A stretch of DNA of 17,669 nucleotides from CAZIVO01 sp964542765 (GTDB lineage Bacteria; Planctomycetota; UBA1135; UBA2386): positions 1 through 17,669 of the forward strand of contig CAZIVO010000076.1 of assembly GCA_964542765.1 (NCBI GenBank). Reading direction: 5' to 3'. The translations under genes were made by a program, and so were the position numbers. This document shows, piece by piece, positions 7,639 through 14,095 of this stretch. The first letter of the stretch is position 1. Each line of letters starts with the position of its first letter. The notes beneath the pieces are model-generated. The model was not told the DNA's origin. It ran no database searches and saw only the letters and a program-made list of their open reading frames with translations.

Positions 7639-8202
7639 ATGCCCCAAAACAGCACAGAATCCGCCATAAGCAAGCTCTTCCGATTTGCACAGGGTTTCCA
7701 TCACCAGATCGCCGGGTGGGTGTTCCTACGCCTCGGAAACCCGCTCCTCGCCCAGATTCACTACGAACGAGTCGCGGCACTTCACGGAGCCCATTTTTCT
7801 GCCCATGTCCAGCTCGGCCGCATCGCCTACGCCATGGGCGATTACCCTAAATGGCAGCATGAGTTTGAGCGGGCGCACAGTATCTCCGAGAAGCGGTTTG
7901 CGAAGCTGAGGGACAGGTATGCTGCTCAAGAAGCACGCCTTGCCGGGGTTTCTCACACGCCATCCCGCAACCGGCCCATCTGGCAAGCTGTTGCGACGGC
8001 GCCCCGTGAACTCCGCACGAGGCCTGAGCGCCCACACTCGTACATCCGACCTCTCGGCGAGGCCGAAGCAATGTCTTCTTGCACCTCGGACGACTTCGCA
8101 TCGGACGCAGAGCGAGCGAAGTTTCGCAGATCCTCTCCGATCGAATCCTCCGAGGTCTATTCTTGCGATCTCGACGAGTTATCCCGTCGACTTTCCACGT
8201 GA
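7639..8202 (+). CDS. Small TPR-like protein
   Basis: A 187-residue protein with no recognised family name. Residues about 22-85 read as paired TPR helices: AGWVFLRLGNPLLAQIHYER followed by HFSAHVQLGRIAYAMGDYPK and EFERAHSISEKRFAKL. The remainder is Arg/Ser/Pro-rich and probably disordered, ending DELSRRLST. I chose ATG 7639; the frame is open upstream to a TTG at 7576, and no clear Shine-Dalgarno precedes either, so the start is uncertain. It is divergent from the GTPase operon, whose products also use TPRs, and lies 64 bases before gcvT on the same strand. Its role cannot be read from the sequence, but TPRs suggest a protein-binding function. Coding status rests on the TPR pattern and on length. 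Confidence 0.65.
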   Translation: MPQNSTESAISKLFRFAQGFHHQIAGWVFLRLGNPLLAQIHYERVAALHGAHFSAHVQLGRIAYAMGDYPKWQHEFERAHSISEKRFAKLRDRYAAQEARLAGVSHTPSRNRPIWQAVATAPRELRTRPERPHSYIRPLGEAEAMSSCTSDDFASDAERAKFRRSSPIESSEVYSCDLDELSRRLST

Positions 8203-8266
8203 TGCATCATTTTCTCCGGCGTGGGCGATAGTGCGCTCTCAGCCGATGCACAATGGCTAGTAGCCC

Positions 8267-9361
8267 ATGAAAAACACGGCTCTTCACGCCGCTCAAATTT
8301 CCGCCGGGGGCCACATGGCTCCTTTCGCTGGGTGGGAGATGCCCGTCCACTTCGGCGGGATCCTCGACGAAGTTTCCCTGGTGAGAACGAAGGCAGGGTT
8401 GTTCGACCTCGGCCACATGGGTCGCGTCCGCGTGGAAGGAGTAGATGCAACGGACTTCCTCCAGCGCCTTCAGACCAATGATGCTTCGAAGCTAGTCCCG
8501 GGCGGGATTCGCTACAGCCTGATCCTCGATGACGGTGGCATGATCCTCGATGACATCCTCATCTACCGAGATCCCGATGATGACGGATTCTTCCTCGTCA
8601 TCAATGCCTCTAACACACAGAGAGATCTCGACATCATGCGTGAAACCGCGCAAGGCTTCGGTGATGTTCGGATCATCGATCAAACAGATGATCTCGGGAT
8701 GTTCGCCATCCAGGGGCCAGCATCAGCTCAAATCATCGCAAGCATCACGGACATCGACCTCGATAGCCTTGCCTTCTACCGCTGGACCCGAGGTAAGGTT
8801 GCCGGTGTCGAAACCGCCGTCTCACGTACCGGTTACACCGGCGAAGATGGCTTCGAGATCTACGCATCCAGAGACGATGTGGCGAACATCTGGGATGCCA
8901 CCTTGGGCGCAGGGGAAGCCTCCGGCCTGCGGCCAGCCGGTCTCGGCTCGCGCGACACGCTACGGCTTGAAGCCGGTATGACGCTGTACGGCCATGAGAT
9001 CGATGAAACAACCAACCCTCTCGAGGCGGGCCTCAGCTGGGCAGTCAAATTCACCCATGATTTCACCGGCCGAGAGGCTCTCGAACAATCCAAAGCAGCC
9101 GGCGGCACCGGGCGCCTGCTCGTCGGTCTGAAAACTACAAGTCGGCGGGTGCCGCGCCAGGGGTACACGGTGACCGTGAGTGGAGAACCTGTCGGCAGCA
9201 TCTGTTCCGGCAGTATTTCCCCAACCCTGTCAACCAACATCGCAACCGCCTACTTGGCTGCTGAATATGCAGAGCCGGGAACCAAAGTTGATTTCATGGT
9301 TCGGGATAAACCAGAGCCCGCTACTGTCGTAACTCTACCTTTCTACAAAAGACCACGCTGA
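8267..9361 (+). CDS. gcvT: Aminomethyltransferase, glycine cleavage system T protein
   Basis: A 364-residue protein of the usual GcvT length. T protein takes the aminomethyl group from the lipoyl arm of GcvH, releases ammonia and passes the one-carbon unit to tetrahydrofolate. Visible family landmarks are HMAPFAGWEMPVHFGG (16-31), AGLFDLGHMGR (43-53), DDGGMILDDILIYR (88-101, which contains the catalytic-type Asp pair 95/96), VSRTGYTGEDGFEIY (185-199), GLGSRDTLRLEAGMTLYGHE (226-245) and the C-terminal barrel domain. A stop codon lies just two codons before ATG 8267, so the start cannot move upstream. No clear Shine-Dalgarno is visible; the bases before it form a small GGCT/AGCC inverted repeat. 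gcvH follows after 8 bases. Confidence 0.97.
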   Translation: MKNTALHAAQISAGGHMAPFAGWEMPVHFGGILDEVSLVRTKAGLFDLGHMGRVRVEGVDATDFLQRLQTNDASKLVPGGIRYSLILDDGGMILDDILIYRDPDDDGFFLVINASNTQRDLDIMRETAQGFGDVRIIDQTDDLGMFAIQGPASAQIIASITDIDLDSLAFYRWTRGKVAGVETAVSRTGYTGEDGFEIYASRDDVANIWDATLGAGEASGLRPAGLGSRDTLRLEAGMTLYGHEIDETTNPLEAGLSWAVKFTHDFTGREALEQSKAAGGTGRLLVGLKTTSRRVPRQGYTVTVSGEPVGSICSGSISPTLSTNIATAYLAAEYAEPGTKVDFMVRDKPEPATVVTLPFYKRPR

Positions 9362-9369
9362 GGAATCGA

Positions 9370-9756
9370 ATGCGCCCAAACGACCGCAAATACTTGAAGT
9401 CTCATGAGTGGTGCAAGGTCGACAACGGAATCGCCACCATCGGAATCTCAGACTACGCCGTCTCGCACCTGTCAGACCTGGTCTTCCTGGACCTCCCTGC
9501 CGAAGGCTCTTCTGTGACTGTCGGTGAACCATTCGGCGAGATCGAATCCGTCAAGGCGGTCTCGGATATGATTTCGCCCGTGACCGGAGAGATCGTCGAA
9601 GTAAACGACTCTCTCCCCGACAACCTTGAGATCTTGGGAGCGGACTCGTTCGGTGAGGGATGGATGGTCAAAATCCAACTCAGCGCTGAAAGCCCGGACC
9701 TGATGGATGCCGAAAGCTACGAAGGACACATCCAGGAAGAAGAGGGCCAGGGGTAA
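9370..9756 (+). CDS. gcvH: Glycine cleavage system H protein
   Basis: A 128-residue lipoyl-carrier protein of normal length. H protein shuttles the aminomethyl intermediate between P, T and L proteins on a lipoylated lysine. The lipoyl site is Lys62 in EIESVKAVSDMISPVTGEI. Other landmarks are the N-terminal RKYLKSHEWCKV, the segment GISDYAVSHLSDLVFLDLPA and GEGWMVKIQL. The start ATG has GAGGAA 4 bases upstream; that ribosome site overlaps the gcvT stop, so the two genes are tightly coupled. The next gene, 16 bases on, encodes a lipoyl/octanoyl transferase, which fits modification of this protein. Confidence 0.97.
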   Translation: MRPNDRKYLKSHEWCKVDNGIATIGISDYAVSHLSDLVFLDLPAEGSSVTVGEPFGEIESVKAVSDMISPVTGEIVEVNDSLPDNLEILGADSFGEGWMVKIQLSAESPDLMDAESYEGHIQEEEGQG

Positions 9757-9772
9757 CGGGGCCTGACTGAAC

Positions 9773-10507
9773 GTGCTGCTCTGTATCGACACGGGCCCGG
9801 CCCACCCCACCTGGAATATGGCGGTGGACGAGGCGCTGCTGCTCGAAGGTCCGCCCGCTGCGCTCCGACTCTACAGCTGGTCTCCTCCGGGACTATCACT
9901 CGGCTACTTCCAACCCCATGACTTCACCGAAACAGTGCCCGGTGACCGTGTAGTGGTTCGACGGCAGACCGGCGGAGGTGCCATTTATCATGACAATGAA
10001 ATCACCTTCTCACTGACACTCGATACCGAACTCTTGCCCGGATCTGTGCTTGAATCATACGAGGCTATCCATGGAGCCATTGCCAGAGCCCTCGATACTG
10101 TCGGTGTCCCCACAGCCATGGCCGCTCAAAGCGATGTCTCGAATCATCGCCGACCGGCACAGGGATGGTGCTTCGCCACTCCATCCGCGCCAGATCTCAT
10201 CACGGTTGAAGGCCGTAAAATCGTCGGCTCAGCGCAACGCCGTATCAACCAGCCTCGGCCGAGAATCCTTCACCACGGGTCCATAGTACTGCGAGCATCT
10301 CCGACGACGCCTTTCTGTGGCGATGTCACCGGGCATGTTGATCCCGCTGATGCAACCGAACCTCTCAAACAAGCTCTGATACATGAGATATCCGCAACCC
10401 TGCAACTCAAGGCCGAGCCGAGTTCCCTGGGAGCATCCCTTCGTTCCCTCGCGGGCGAACTCCTGACCTCGCGACACGGAACTCGCGAATTCCTGGAGCG
10501 CCGATGA
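9773..10507 (+). CDS. lipM: Octanoyltransferase LipM-like / lipoate-protein ligase family
   Basis: A 244-residue BPL/LPL-fold protein. Landmarks are NMAVDEALL (15-23), LRLYSWSPPGLSLGYFQ (31-47), VRRQTGGGAIYHDNEITFS (62-80), then CFATPSAPDLITVEGRKIVG (133-152) with SAQRR, and HHGSIVL (167-173). Cys133 directly before the T/S-P-S motif matches the catalytic cysteine position of LipM-type octanoyltransferases, which move octanoate from acyl carrier protein to GcvH. LplA-type ligases lack this cysteine. Lys149 is the conserved lysine. Position just after gcvH supports GcvH as the acceptor. The start is GTG 9773; no good Shine-Dalgarno is visible, so translation may be coupled to gcvH. A LipL-type amidotransferase or a plain LplA cannot be fully excluded. 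Confidence 0.82.
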   Translation: MLLCIDTGPAHPTWNMAVDEALLLEGPPAALRLYSWSPPGLSLGYFQPHDFTETVPGDRVVVRRQTGGGAIYHDNEITFSLTLDTELLPGSVLESYEAIHGAIARALDTVGVPTAMAAQSDVSNHRRPAQGWCFATPSAPDLITVEGRKIVGSAQRRINQPRPRILHHGSIVLRASPTTPFCGDVTGHVDPADATEPLKQALIHEISATLQLKAEPSSLGASLRSLAGELLTSRHGTREFLERR

Positions 10508-10621
10508 CTTCACTGTCAAACAGGTCAGCGCTTCGCCCGCCCGGGTCCACATCGAAACGGTCGTAGCCTTCGGGAAAATCAAAAACCCCAAGAAACCGGT
10601 GCAGCTATATCCTTGCCCGCC

Positions 10622-11239
10622 ATGCCCTCACTAGACGAAATGCTCTCTCGCCCAGGGCTCCCACCCAGGGAGAGATTGCTCATCGTTGCCAAGGCTGCAA
10701 TCTGGCCAGGGGACTGGGACGAGTTGGTGAGTTGCGCGAAGACCGCTCGCAACCATGACTGGTGCCGAAGCGAACTGGAAGAAACCCTCCTGCAAGCAGT
10801 CTTGTTCTTCGGTTTCCCACGCGTTGTCACCGCTTTCGAGGTTGTTCAGCGTGAATGGCCCCCCGAGCACCCCCCTTCGGGAGGAACCCTTCCTGCCGAC
10901 CAGCAAGCTGCCGCCGGCTCCAGCCTGTTCGGGGCCATCTACGGCAAGAACACCGACTCTGTACGCGGCATGCTGCGCGGGTTCCACGCCGAGTTCGAGG
11001 ACTTTGTCATGAATGCCGCCTATGGCCGCATCTTGACGCGACCAGCTCTCCAACCACGCTTGCGAGAGCTGCTTGCCGTCGGTGCCCTTGCCGCCATGGA
11101 CCAGGTGCCCCAACTGGTGGCGCACGGCCGCGGGGCGGCGAGTTTCGGAGCCACTCGTATCGAGATCGAAGAGGCTGTGTTCAGCGCGACGAAAGACTCA
11201 GACCTGACCGCTCAGTTGACGCGAAAGATCGTCGGATGA
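10622..11239 (+). CDS. Carboxymuconolactone decarboxylase-like protein
   Basis: A 205-residue protein with two CMD/AhpD-like helical halves, about 15-75 and 105-195. The second half is the clearest: YGKNTDSVRGMLRGFHAEFE, FVMNAAYGRILTRP, LRELLAVGALAAMDQVPQLV, AHGRGAASFGATRIEIEEAV. CMD-fold proteins include gamma-carboxymuconolactone decarboxylases and AhpD peroxidases. The AhpD CxxC pair is absent; the two cysteines seen (38 and 48) are 10 apart, in the first half. The reaction therefore cannot be assigned. ATG 10622 is chosen over an upstream TTG at 10613; neither has a strong ribosome site. It follows lipM by 114 bases and may share its transcript. It converges on the response-regulator gene with 7 bases between stops. 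Confidence 0.8.
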   Translation: MPSLDEMLSRPGLPPRERLLIVAKAAIWPGDWDELVSCAKTARNHDWCRSELEETLLQAVLFFGFPRVVTAFEVVQREWPPEHPPSGGTLPADQQAAAGSSLFGAIYGKNTDSVRGMLRGFHAEFEDFVMNAAYGRILTRPALQPRLRELLAVGALAAMDQVPQLVAHGRGAASFGATRIEIEEAVFSATKDSDLTAQLTRKIVG

Positions 11240-11246
11240 TTCAGGC

Positions 11247-11621
11247 TCAAACCTGATGAGTCAGGTGACGCTCGACGACCTCTATCAACTCATCCGGCTC
11301 GAATGGTTTGCGGAAGTAGTCGACAGCTCCCATCTCAACACTCTGCTGACGACCTCTGGCATGCTCACGGGCCGTGAACACAACAACGGGAATATTCGCC
11401 GTCTCCGGATTCCCCTTCAGTCGCTTCAACGTCTCCCACCCATCGATTCCCGGCATCATGATATCGAGCAAGATCAGGTCGAGATTGAGCGCTTCGGCCT
11501 TGCTGACACCCTGCTCACCATTCAACGCAGATTCGACTTGAAAGCCCGCTGCTTCCAGAACCATCCGGGTTGAAACAATGATCAACTTCTCGTCTTCGAT
11601 AATCAAAACCCTGCGTTCCAT
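11247..11621 (-). CDS. Single-domain response regulator (receiver only)
   Basis: A 124-residue CheY-like receiver and nothing else. The acidic pair Glu9/Asp10, the phosphoacceptor Asp53 in LILLDIMMPGIDGW, the switch Thr83 in VVVFTAR and Lys105 in YFRKPF are all present, so it should be phosphorylated normally. There is no output domain, so it must act by binding a partner or as a phosphate relay. It lies 14 bases after the histidine kinase stop and is very probably its target. ATG 11621 is chosen because GGAGG sits 8 bases upstream; the longer open frame begins with TTG 11642 inside the kinase gene. Confidence 0.95.
   Translation of the reverse strand: MERRVLIIEDEKLIIVSTRMVLEAAGFQVESALNGEQGVSKAEALNLDLILLDIMMPGIDGWETLKRLKGNPETANIPVVVFTAREHARGRQQSVEMGAVDYFRKPFEPDELIEVVERHLTHQV
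11251..11266. terminator. Perfect 6-bp hairpin at the meeting point of two convergent genes
   Basis: ACCTGA at 11251-11256 pairs with TCAGGT at 11261-11266 around a TGAG loop. It lies within the last codons of the response regulator, just past the stop of the CMD-like gene. It is not followed by a T run on either strand, so a bidirectional terminator is only a suggestion. Confidence 0.25.
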
Positions 11622-11629
11622 CTTGGTTT

Positions 11630-11634
11630 CCTCC
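11630..11634 (-). promoter_or_regulatory. Ribosome binding site of the response regulator
   Basis: GGAGG on the complement, 8 bases before ATG 11621. It starts two bases after the kinase stop codon TAG and decides the start of the receiver gene. Confidence 0.8.
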
Positions 11635-11635
11635 G

Positions 11636-12724
11636 CTAACAACCCACCTTCTCCACAAGACCGCTCTTGGCAACATCGGATGCCATGGGCTCCGAAACCT
11701 CCGGGAGCTCAAACGAAAACTTTGCACCCTCGCCGAGATCTCCGCCGACATCGATGAAGCTGCCATGCGCCTCGATCACCCTGGCGGCCACAAACAGACC
11801 GAGTCCTGCGCCGCCATGCCGACGCGTCAACGGATCCTCTACCTGGAAGAACTTCTCGAAAATCCGCCGGTGATACCGGGGATCAATCCCAACACCTGTG
11901 TCCTGTAACGTGAACCGGACGGCCTCTCCGTCAGCAACCACGCAAAGATCAATCCGGCCAGTGTCGGGGGTGAACTTGAAGGCATTCTCGATCATGGCCT
12001 GCAACGCTCGGCGGATCTCCGCTCGGTCTACGCCCACCCAAACCGGTTGCGCGGGTGTCTGCACACCGAAAGATGCGCCACCATCGCCTGACATCTGCAG
12101 GAATGGTCTCGCCGCCTCGGTGAGGAGATCGGCCACATCACACACCTCCAGATCCTGCGCATGCTGATCCGGATCAAGACGGCCCAGATGGACAAGGTGG
12201 TCAATCTGATGTTCCAGCCGCAGAGATTGCACACAAATCGAATCGATGGCGTCCTTCTGAGTCTGCTCAAGCTTCCCAAGGGTTCCCGAAGATAGAAGGG
12301 ACGACAGCGTCTTGATCCCGGTCAGCGGCGTTCTCAACTCGTGTGCGAGGATCGAGAGATATTGGTTTCTCAACTGATCAGCTTTGTAGTTGGCTGTCAC
12401 GTCCCTGAGAAAACTCACAGCCCCTGCAAACTCTCCCGATGCGCTGATGATGCGGTTGGTGGTGGACCGGATGTAAAGAAGCTCTTTCTGGTCGTGGTGG
12501 ATCTCAACGGTCCGACAGACCTCGCCTTGCTCGGAGATGGCCGATTGATCCGCCCGCAAACACTGGAGCAGTTCTTCGCACCCTTCTAGCTCGGCGACTG
12601 ACTTACCAATGGCGAGAACCGACTTCAGACCGAGGAGGTCCTCGGCAACTGCATTCAGCAAGATCACTCTCCCCGACTCATCGGCGAGGACGACCCCATC
12701 CATGATCTTGCCAATACTCTCCAT
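11636..12724 (-). CDS. Soluble PAS-domain sensor histidine kinase
   Basis: A 362-residue kinase with no membrane span, so cytoplasmic. A PAS-like domain covers about 1-115 (MDGVVLADESGRVILLNAVA; later GEFAGAVSFLRDVT). The HisKA dimerisation helix carries phosphoacceptor His128 in SILAHELRTPLTGIK. The ATPase domain shows the N box around Asn247 (IENAFKFTPD), DTGVGI at 275-280, IFEKFFQ (289-294 region) and GGAGLGL at 304-310. All catalytic boxes are intact. The signal is unknown; a PAS domain can bind a small ligand, haem or flavin, or a protein. ATG 12724 has AAGGA close upstream and overlaps by one base (TGATG) the stop of a short open frame described separately. The receiver gene follows directly. 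The STAS gene precedes it by 84 bases. Confidence 0.95.
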   Translation of the reverse strand: MESIGKIMDGVVLADESGRVILLNAVAEDLLGLKSVLAIGKSVAELEGCEELLQCLRADQSAISEQGEVCRTVEIHHDQKELLYIRSTTNRIISASGEFAGAVSFLRDVTANYKADQLRNQYLSILAHELRTPLTGIKTLSSLLSSGTLGKLEQTQKDAIDSICVQSLRLEHQIDHLVHLGRLDPDQHAQDLEVCDVADLLTEAARPFLQMSGDGGASFGVQTPAQPVWVGVDRAEIRRALQAMIENAFKFTPDTGRIDLCVVADGEAVRFTLQDTGVGIDPRYHRRIFEKFFQVEDPLTRRHGGAGLGLFVAARVIEAHGSFIDVGGDLGEGAKFSFELPEVSEPMASDVAKSGLVEKVGC

Positions 12725-12807
12725 CAGTCCTTCAAGCCTCTACCGCTGCAGGGAAATCCTCTCACAGAAGCAACAGCGTCCCTGATCAGGTCCAAGCGGA
12801 TCAGCAA
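12724..12807 (-). CDS. Possible 27-codon leader ORF coupled to the histidine kinase
   Basis: Between the STAS and kinase genes one frame stays open from TTG 12807 to a TGA that overlaps the kinase ATG as TGATG. The peptide LIRLDLIRDAVASVRGFPC looks like an amphipathic helix. It could be a coupling leader or an out-of-frame N-terminal part of the kinase. It has no ATG and only a weak ribosome site, so it is doubtful. Confidence 0.2.
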   Translation of the reverse strand: MLIRLDLIRDAVASVRGFPCSGRGLKD

Positions 12808-12808
12808 C

Positions 12809-13198
12809 TCATCCAGCCTGCTTCACGGATCCCAGTACCGCGTCTTCGTCTTCAAAGATCGAGAGATGCTTCGAAATCCTCATGATGTCAAAAATCTTGA
12901 CGATGAAGGGTTTCACATGACAAAGATGCAGGTTCGAACCGCGCGAAGAAGTGATGTTATTCGCGACAATGATCAGGCCAACGCCGCAAGAATCGATGAT
13001 CTTGACGGAGTCCAGGTTCAAAACGAAATGCTCGAAGCCTTCGTCAATCTTCGTATTGAGGATCTCCTTGAGTGAGTCCTTCAGTGAGTCAGTCACATAA
13101 AAATTGAGGCTGCGGTCATTGAACGAAATGATGACTGCCTTGTCTTCTTTGATCGCCGTTACCGAAAGCCCCTGACTCTTCTTGCCAACAATCTCCAT
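12809..13198 (-). CDS. STAS-domain anti-sigma factor antagonist-like protein
   Basis: A 129-residue protein of the SpoIIAA/RsbV type. In that family an unphosphorylated STAS protein binds an anti-sigma kinase and frees the sigma factor; phosphorylation of one serine turns it off. Here the phosphorylation loop is KIIDSCGVGLIIVANN, with Asp69-Ser70; Ser70 aligns with the phosphoserine of RsbV (the residue right after Asp). The core strands are AVIISFNDRSLNFYV and HFVLNLDSV, followed by LHLCHVKPFIVKIFDI. ATG 13198 follows a GGTGGA. No anti-sigma kinase, phosphatase or sigma factor is in the window; instead the next genes are a histidine kinase and a receiver, so the partner may be elsewhere or the module may be a mixed one. 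Confidence 0.88.
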   Translation of the reverse strand: MEIVGKKSQGLSVTAIKEDKAVIISFNDRSLNFYVTDSLKDSLKEILNTKIDEGFEHFVLNLDSVKIIDSCGVGLIIVANNITSSRGSNLHLCHVKPFIVKIFDIMRISKHLSIFEDEDAVLGSVKQAG

Positions 13199-13390
13199 CT
13201 GGTTCCACCCCCCCGGGTCACAGTTTCTCCACCGCCAATGACATCATTGTCATCCGGATCACATGCCCATCTTCGGCCATATCACCCTCTCGGCTTCAGT
13301 GCTTGACGGGGAGTCTCGCAGTGATAAACCGCCGCTCATCCACACCAGCGATGGCATGGGAAACGTGGTTGCGAACCGCCAAGCTCGACT
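13199..13390 (-). other. 192-base gap between Myb-like and STAS genes, with a 20-codon ORF
   Basis: On the minus strand ATG 13280 opens a 20-residue frame (MAEDGHVIRMTMMSLAVEKL) ending at 13218, preceded by GAGAGG at a good distance; it may be a leader peptide for the STAS gene. Upstream of it a second frame, shared with the end of the Myb-like gene but in another phase, remains open down to 13296 and has coding-like composition. Neither is recognised. Confidence 0.3.
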
Positions 13391-14095
13391 CTACCCCTCG
13401 TCGTAGCTCTGAGATGCGTAGCGGGACGACACGTTCTTTTGCCCCATCCTCCGAAGCATCGATTCGCTCTTCTTGAGCCCGAGTTGGCTCGCCTTGTTGG
13501 CAACGCTGACCACAGACCTTCCCAGACATCTGGCAACCTCCAGATTGTCTCGATCCGGATAGATTTGGCGCAAGAGTTCGACTTCGCTCTCAGTCCACCG
13601 AGGCATGCGAACAGGGCTCTGCGGTATCACCCCCAACCGGGCAGACATTCTCTTGTCCTTGGACAAGCACAGAAGTGCCGCCCGTTCACCAATCTCTCGC
13701 GCCGAGCGTGACAGACAGAATTCAAGATCAGCGTCCGACCGACTTCCGTGAAGCCGCCGGAGCAAGCGATCCTCCTCGGCACTCCACAGGCCCTCCCTGC
13801 GCTCGAGTCGAATTTCCTCGATGCGTCTCCCCACGTCTTCTCGACTCCTGGCCAGCACCAAGCACAACCCAGCAAAATCGAGAACTCCGTGGGAAATCCG
13901 GAGTTGGCGATCCTCGTGTGATTCCCAGTCGCCGGAGCGGTGAGAAGCTTCAAACAAGATCTTCGCCCGGGTCCTGACACTCTCCACCGAACGATGCAAG
14001 AGCCTGGCTACTTCTTCCTCCCGGTGACCCGGGTATAGAACTCTCAAGCGGCCGAGTTCGTGCGACGACCAGTTGCCTTTTTTCCGGCCGGTCAC
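13391..14095 (-). CDS. Four-repeat Myb/SANT-like helix-turn-helix protein
   Basis: A 234-residue basic protein made of four similar helical repeats at about 9-46, 57-95, 104-142 and 167-206. Each starts with a Trp and acidic helix (NWSSHELGRL, DWESHEDRQL, LWSAEEDRLL, RWTESEVELL) and ends with an R-S-x-x-x-V/I helix (HRSVESVRTRA, ARSREDVGRR, SRSAREIGER, GRSVVSVANKA). This matches Myb/SANT-like tri-helical DNA-binding units. The first and last repeats are the most canonical, with YPG/YPD before helix 2. The likely role is DNA binding, perhaps regulatory. I chose GTG 14095 because it overlaps the ptsI stop as GTGA and has AGGGAA 8 bases upstream; the longer frame starts with TTG 14149 inside ptsI. 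The overlap indicates translational coupling to ptsI, an unexpected partnership. Confidence 0.78.
   Translation of the reverse strand: MTGRKKGNWSSHELGRLRVLYPGHREEEVARLLHRSVESVRTRAKILFEASHRSGDWESHEDRQLRISHGVLDFAGLCLVLARSREDVGRRIEEIRLERREGLWSAEEDRLLRRLHGSRSDADLEFCLSRSAREIGERAALLCLSKDKRMSARLGVIPQSPVRMPRWTESEVELLRQIYPDRDNLEVARCLGRSVVSVANKASQLGLKKSESMLRRMGQKNVSSRYASQSYDEG

Noticed and set aside
12925..12945. GGTTCGAACC resembling a tRNA T-loop
   Set aside because: It lies inside the STAS gene and no cloverleaf can be drawn around it.
12809..13198. Loss of the phosphoserine in the STAS protein because DSS/DST is replaced by Asp-Ser-Cys
   Set aside because: The phosphorylated residue in RsbV is the one right after Asp, here Ser70, which is kept; only the second position is Cys.
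13199..13220. C/G-rich run before the STAS start as a quadruplex or regulatory site
   Set aside because: A single run of seven bases, not four runs; it only supplies part of the ribosome site.
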